Assembly (NCBI RefSeq): GCF_024758505.1 | Contig: NZ_CP077970.1 | Coordinates: 3,100,001-3,164,000, forward strand | DNA: 64,000 nt | Direction: 5' to 3' | DNA from: Bradyrhizobium arachidis | GTDB lineage: Bacteria; Pseudomonadota; Alphaproteobacteria; Rhizobiales; Xanthobacteraceae | Shown: in pieces, positions 60,907 to 64,000 of the stretch | How the letters are laid out: each line of letters begins with the position of its first letter | Numbering within the stretch: the first letter of the stretch is position 1 | Translations under genes and position numbers: made by a program | The notes under the pieces: model-generated | The model's database searches: none | Told to the model about the DNA's origin: nothing | The model's input: the letters and a program-made list of their open reading frames with translations, nothing else

Positions 60907-62598
60907 TCAATGAGTCGTCGCCGAGGCTGCTCCGATACCCGTCTGACTTCGAACATATTGTGCATTGAAGCCGTCGCGGTCCATGGCGGCCCGCTTGCTG
61001 CGATCCAGGATGGAAAACAGCCAGATGCCCGCGAAAGCGAGCGCCATCGAGAACAGCGCCGGATTGTCGAGCTTGATGGGCGCCGACCCCTTGGCGAAGC
61101 CCAGCGTTACCTCCCAGACGGCCGGCGAGAGAACGACGCCCACGACCGCGCTGATCAGACCAAGAAAGCCGCCAATGACGGCTCCCCGCGTCGTCAGGCC
61201 TCTCCAGAAGATCGACATCACCAGCACGGGGAAGTTGCAGGACGCTGCGATGGCGAAGGCGAGGCCGACCATGAAGGCGACATTCTGGTTCTCGAACACG
61301 ATGCCGAGGATGATCGCCAGCACGCCGAGGACCAGCGTTGCAATCTTCGAGACGCGGATCTCGTCCTGCTCATTGGCATTCCCGCCCTTGATCACCATGC
61401 CATAGAGATCGTGGCTGATGGACGATGCCCCGGCGAGCGCCAGTCCGGACACCACGGCAAGGATGGTGGCGAAGGCGACGGCCGAAATGAAGCCAAGGAA
61501 CAGATTGCCGCCGACGGCGTTCGCGAGATGGATGGCCGCCATGTTGGAGCCGCCCTTGATCGCCGCTATACCGCTCTTGGTCTTCTCGAGAATCGCCCCG
61601 TCCAGGAACGCCGCGTCGGTCGACACCAGCGTGATCGCGCCAAAGCCGATGATGAAGGTCAGGATGTAGAAATAGCCGATGAAACCGGTGGCGTAGAACA
61701 CCGATTTGCGAGCGGCTTGAGCGTCCTTCACCGTGAAGAACCGCATCAGGATGTGAGGCAGGCCCGCCGTTCCGAACATCAGCGCGAGGCCAAGCGAGAT
61801 CGCGGACAGCGGATTGGAAATCAGGCTGCCGGGCTCCATGATCGCGAGCTTCTTGGGATGCACCTCGGTCGCCTTGGTGAACAATGCTTCCGGGCTGAAC
61901 CCGAACTTATAGAGGACGGCTCCGGCCATGAACGTTGCGCCTGAGAGCAACAGCACCGCCTTGATGATCTGCACCCATGTCGTTGCCTTCATGCCACCGA
62001 ACGTCACGTAGATCATCATCAGGCCGCCGACCAGGACGACAGCGATCCAGTAATCGAGACCGAACAGGAGCTGGATCAGCTTGCCGGCCCCGACCATCTG
62101 GGCGATGAGATAGAACGCGACGGTCACCAGCGAGCCGCACGCCGCCAGGATGCGGATCTCGGTCTGTCCGAGACGAAACGACGTAACGTCGGCGAAGGTG
62201 AACTTTCCGAGGTTGCGTAACTGCTCGGCGATCAGAAAGGTGACGATCGGCCATCCCACGAGCCAGCCGACGGAGTAGATCAAGCCGTCATAGCCCGAGG
62301 TGTAGACCAGGCCCGAGATGCCTAGGAACGACGCCGCCGACATGTAGTCGCCTGCGATCGCAAGGCCGTTCTGGAAGCCCGTGATTCCGCCGCCGGCCGA
62401 GTAGAAATCCGCAGCCGATGCGGTCCGCTTCGCGGCCCAATAGGTGATGACGAGCGTCAAGGCGACGAACCCGACGAACATGCCGATTGCCGACCAGTTG
62501 GTCGCCTGCTTGGAGCCGCCCTCGACGGCGCCCGCAGCGAGCGCGAGGGTCGGCACAGTTGCGAGCAGGATCACCAGTAACCAGGAGAACTTTTTCAT
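60907..62598 (-). CDS. actP: Cation/acetate symporter ActP (sodium:solute symporter family)
   Basis: A 563-residue inner-membrane symporter. It starts with a signal-like segment ([20 protein letters not shown]) and has about 13 membrane segments. Family text: [20 protein letters not shown], the [19 protein letters not shown] stretch, [20 protein letters not shown] and [17 protein letters not shown]. It takes up acetate, and perhaps other short monocarboxylates, with Na+ or H+. Its ATG overlaps the stop of the DUF485 gene by four bases. A FixK/FNR-type box lies upstream of the pair. Confidence 0.94.
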   Translation of the reverse strand: MKKFSWLLVILLATVPTLALAAGAVEGGSKQATNWSAIGMFVGFVALTLVITYWAAKRTASAADFYSAGGGITGFQNGLAIAGDYMSAASFLGISGLVYTSGYDGLIYSVGWLVGWPIVTFLIAEQLRNLGKFTFADVTSFRLGQTEIRILAACGSLVTVAFYLIAQMVGAGKLIQLLFGLDYWIAVVLVGGLMMIYVTFGGMKATTWVQIIKAVLLLSGATFMAGAVLYKFGFSPEALFTKATEVHPKKLAIMEPGSLISNPLSAISLGLALMFGTAGLPHILMRFFTVKDAQAARKSVFYATGFIGYFYILTFIIGFGAITLVSTDAAFLDGAILEKTKSGIAAIKGGSNMAAIHLANAVGGNLFLGFISAVAFATILAVVSGLALAGASSISHDLYGMVIKGGNANEQDEIRVSKIATLVLGVLAIILGIVFENQNVAFMVGLAFAIAASCNFPVLVMSIFWRGLTTRGAVIGGFLGLISAVVGVVLSPAVWEVTLGFAKGSAPIKLDNPALFSMALAFAGIWLFSILDRSKRAAMDRDGFNAQYVRSQTGIGAASATTH

Positions 62599-62897
62599 GA
62601 GCGGTTCTCCTCGACAATCTTGCGAATGAGGACGTCGTAGCTGGAATTCGCCTGACGGACGTAGATGCCCGTCAGCACAAAGGCGAGCACGATGACGGAC
62701 AGTCCGATTGGAATGCCGATCGTCGTCACGCCGCTGCCCAGTGGTATCCCCAGAAACTTGGGAGCGTAGGCGACCAGCAGGATGAAGCCGAAATAGATGA
62801 CAAGCATGATCAGCGACAGCATCCAGCCGAGCGACGAACGTCGGCGCACGAGTTCCTGATAGTTCGGATCGCGTTCAATCTGTGCGAGGTTGCTCAC
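62595..62897 (-). CDS. DUF485 small membrane protein (ActP partner)
   Basis: A 100-residue protein from the GTG at 62897 (an upstream GTG at 62936 gives 113 residues). AGGGA lies eight bases before 62897, and the family normally starts as here with a short polar part ([19 protein letters not shown]). Two hydrophobic segments follow: [20 protein letters not shown] in part, and [23 protein letters not shown]485 (YjcH-type) genes almost always precede actP. Its four-base overlap with actP shows coupled translation. Confidence 0.9.
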   Translation of the reverse strand: MSNLAQIERDPNYQELVRRRSSLGWMLSLIMLVIYFGFILLVAYAPKFLGIPLGSGVTTIGIPIGLSVIVLAFVLTGIYVRQANSSYDVLIRKIVEENRS

Positions 62898-62936
62898 ATC
62901 AATGATCCCTGGAGTTCTTCCCGTTGAGATGGCCAC

Positions 62937-63274
62937 CTTGCTGGTGGGAACCTCTCCCCTTTTGCATCACCGGCGGATCGGCCTCCATGATCCAGATCAA
63001 GCGCCGGCCATGCGAAACGTCCATGGGTCAGGCGGATCGTCGGAGGAGGGCGCGTCGGTTGCCGGCGCAGCCCGGCTTCCTTGCTGGAGGCGAGCATTTT
63101 CGCGAGCTTCAATCCAACACCTGGCCCGGACTAGGCGGTGTACCCATAAACCCAGCGACGTGATGCGAGAAAGGCAGTGTCCGCTTTGCCCCTATAACGA
63201 CCAAGTCCGTGCGGCAGCGCATTATGTCGCGATGGGCCAATAGGCGACACCTCGGGCTGGGGCTTGATGATGTA
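62937..63274. other. Non-coding gap upstream of the DUF485-actP operon
   Basis: About 340 bases. It contains the FixK/FNR-type box at 62987-63000; no gene with a ribosome site or family feature is seen. The stretch 63170-63245 has one copy of TGTCCGCT and looks like a remnant of a dispersed intergenic repeat. Confidence 0.5.
62987..63000. promoter_or_regulatory. FixK/FNR-type box upstream of DUF485-actP
   Basis: Read on the minus strand it is TTGATCTGGATCAT, one base off the perfect TTGAT-N4-ATCAA. It lies 90 bases upstream of the preferred DUF485 start (62897), which suits activation by a FixK/FNR-family protein and supports that start over 62936. Confidence 0.55.
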
Positions 63275-63496
63275 TCAATCCTCAACGTCAGCAATCCGCC
63301 TGACGACGATCACGACGGCGATGACTAAGCCAAGTACGCCGCCAGCAATTCCGGCTAGACCAGAACCAAATGCGCCACTCACATCACGGTCGGATAAAGC
63401 GAACACAACGATTTCAACCGCGAAGCCCGTTCCCAGCGTCAGCGCGATTATGATCGCGATGGATTTGAGAAATTCGACCGCAAATTGAAGGGCCAT
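63275..63496 (-). CDS. Small two-segment membrane protein
   Basis: A 73-residue protein with two hydrophobic segments (FLKSIAIIIALTLGTGFAVE and SGLAGIAGGVLGLVIAVVIV) and a charged C-terminus (RRIADVED). The ATG at 63496 follows a GGAGAGA-type ribosome site. The frame extends to 63763 but overlaps the cyclase gene and has no support. It starts 50 bases after the cyclase stop on the same strand, so the two may be co-transcribed. No family recognised. Confidence 0.7.
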   Translation of the reverse strand: MALQFAVEFLKSIAIIIALTLGTGFAVEIVVFALSDRDVSGAFGSGLAGIAGGVLGLVIAVVIVVRRIADVED

Positions 63497-63546
63497 ATCT
63501 CTCCTCCGACGCCGTGTCAGTTGGCGCCGTGTCGCAGCAACAAGCG

Positions 63547-64000
63547 TCAAGCCGCGACCACCGGATCGACAGGGGCAACCGATGCTTTGCGGCCAACTAA
63601 GAGCCACGTCTGCATTTCGCCTTTTCCCTTGATATCGATTAGCCCTCGTCTCTCGAAACTGAAATCGTCCTTTAGGCCCTCGTACACTTCGTCGGTAACC
63701 TGAATCTGGCCGGGAAGGCCCGTCGACTCCATGCGCGAGGCTACGTTCACGGCATCGCCCCAAACGTCGTAGAAGAACTTCCGCGTACCAACTACGCCCG
63801 CTACAACAGGGCCAGTAGCAATACCAATCCGCACCGACACCGCACGACCCTTCCCATCGACGAGTCCGGCCAAAGCCTCGCGCATATCGAGTGCTAGCCC
63901 GGCGAGCGCGCGAAGGTGATCAGGTCGCCCTGAGGGCACTCCGCTGACAACCATGTATGCGTCGCCAGAGGTCTTGATCTTTTCCAGTCCGTGGTGCTCG
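63547..64000 (-). CDS. Class III adenylate/guanylate cyclase (3' part only)
   Basis: The last 150 codons of a cyclase that begins beyond the right edge. Visible are KIKTSGDAYMVVSGVP (second metal Asp and the substrate Lys region), VRIGIATGPVVAGVVGTRKF, the VWGDAVNVASRMESTG core and the C-terminal DIKGKGEMQTWLLVGR. These are the standard elements of the C-terminal half of a class III catalytic domain. The N-terminal sensor or membrane part cannot be seen. It is the second cyclase in the window. Confidence 0.93.
   Translation of the reverse strand, partial: EHHGLEKIKTSGDAYMVVSGVPSGRPDHLRALAGLALDMREALAGLVDGKGRAVSVRIGIATGPVVAGVVGTRKFFYDVWGDAVNVASRMESTGLPGQIQVTDEVYEGLKDDFSFERRGLIDIKGKGEMQTWLLVGRKASVAPVDPVVAA

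Noticed and set aside
63613..63626. TTGATATCGATTA, similar to a FixK box
   Set aside because: The second half does not match and it lies inside the cyclase coding region.

Overview
The window looks like chromosomal DNA of an alphaproteobacterium of the Bradyrhizobium type. It is GC-rich and densely coded. It carries two copies of the ABC_sub_bind lipoprotein-like family, palindromic intergenic elements of the rhizobial kind, and several TTGAT-N4-ATCAA sites of the FixK/FNR type. I see no tRNA, rRNA, CRISPR array, transposase or integrase, and no clear frameshift. The genus is an inference from gene content, not a measured result.

Region by region. (1) 1-786 holds the end of a two-subunit periplasmic molybdenum hydroxylase operon (small 2Fe-2S subunit plus the start of the large subunit). 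(2) 1477-7143 is a methanol-oxidation operon read leftward: xoxF (lanthanide-type methanol dehydrogenase), its cytochrome c, glutathione-dependent formaldehyde dehydrogenase and gfa, with a divergent AraC-type regulator. (3) 7222-14074 is mixed: membrane proteins, an ABC_sub_bind protein, a LysE exporter, an FAD monooxygenase, a HAD phosphatase and a quinone-oxidoreductase-like dehydrogenase. (4) 14223-20724 holds an L,D-transpeptidase, a large fusion of a THI5/NMT1 binding domain with Cache, HAMP and adenylate cyclase domains, and a divergent nucleobase permease. (5) 20721-45213 is a lanthanide/PQQ gene cluster: a second lanthanide-type quinoprotein with cytochrome and binding protein; lanM (lanmodulin); an unlisted 26-codon pqqA; an outer-membrane barrel; a NMT1-type ABC transporter; the SoxYZ-like carrier and metallohydrolase of the quinoprotein relay; xoxJ; a CXXCW protein; the PQQ-associated ABC operon that resembles Ped/Lut lanthanide uptake systems; S-formylglutathione hydrolase; a MoxXY-like two-component pair; and a TonB-dependent receptor. 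(6) 45240-64000 is general metabolism and signalling: an RlpA-like protein, two hydrolases, an enolase-superfamily enzyme with a divergent TetR regulator, a cyclic-nucleotide-binding membrane protein, a serine hydrolase, a VIT-like protein with a TorF-type porin, a Tat-exported GH1 glucosidase, the actP acetate-symporter group and a truncated adenylate cyclase.

How the genes fit together: XoxF and the second quinoprotein would oxidise methanol or other alcohols in the periplasm with PQQ and a lanthanide. LanM would hold the metal in the periplasm; the TonB receptor and the Ped/Lut-like ABC operon are candidates for its uptake. Formaldehyde would go through gfa, the class III dehydrogenase and S-formylglutathione hydrolase to formate. 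The AraC regulator and the MoxXY-like pair are the likely controllers.

The items most worth a second look are the lanM/pqqA pair, the NMT1-Cache-cyclase fusion facing a nucleobase permease across a FixK-type box, and the set of five FixK/FNR-type boxes in otherwise unrelated promoters.
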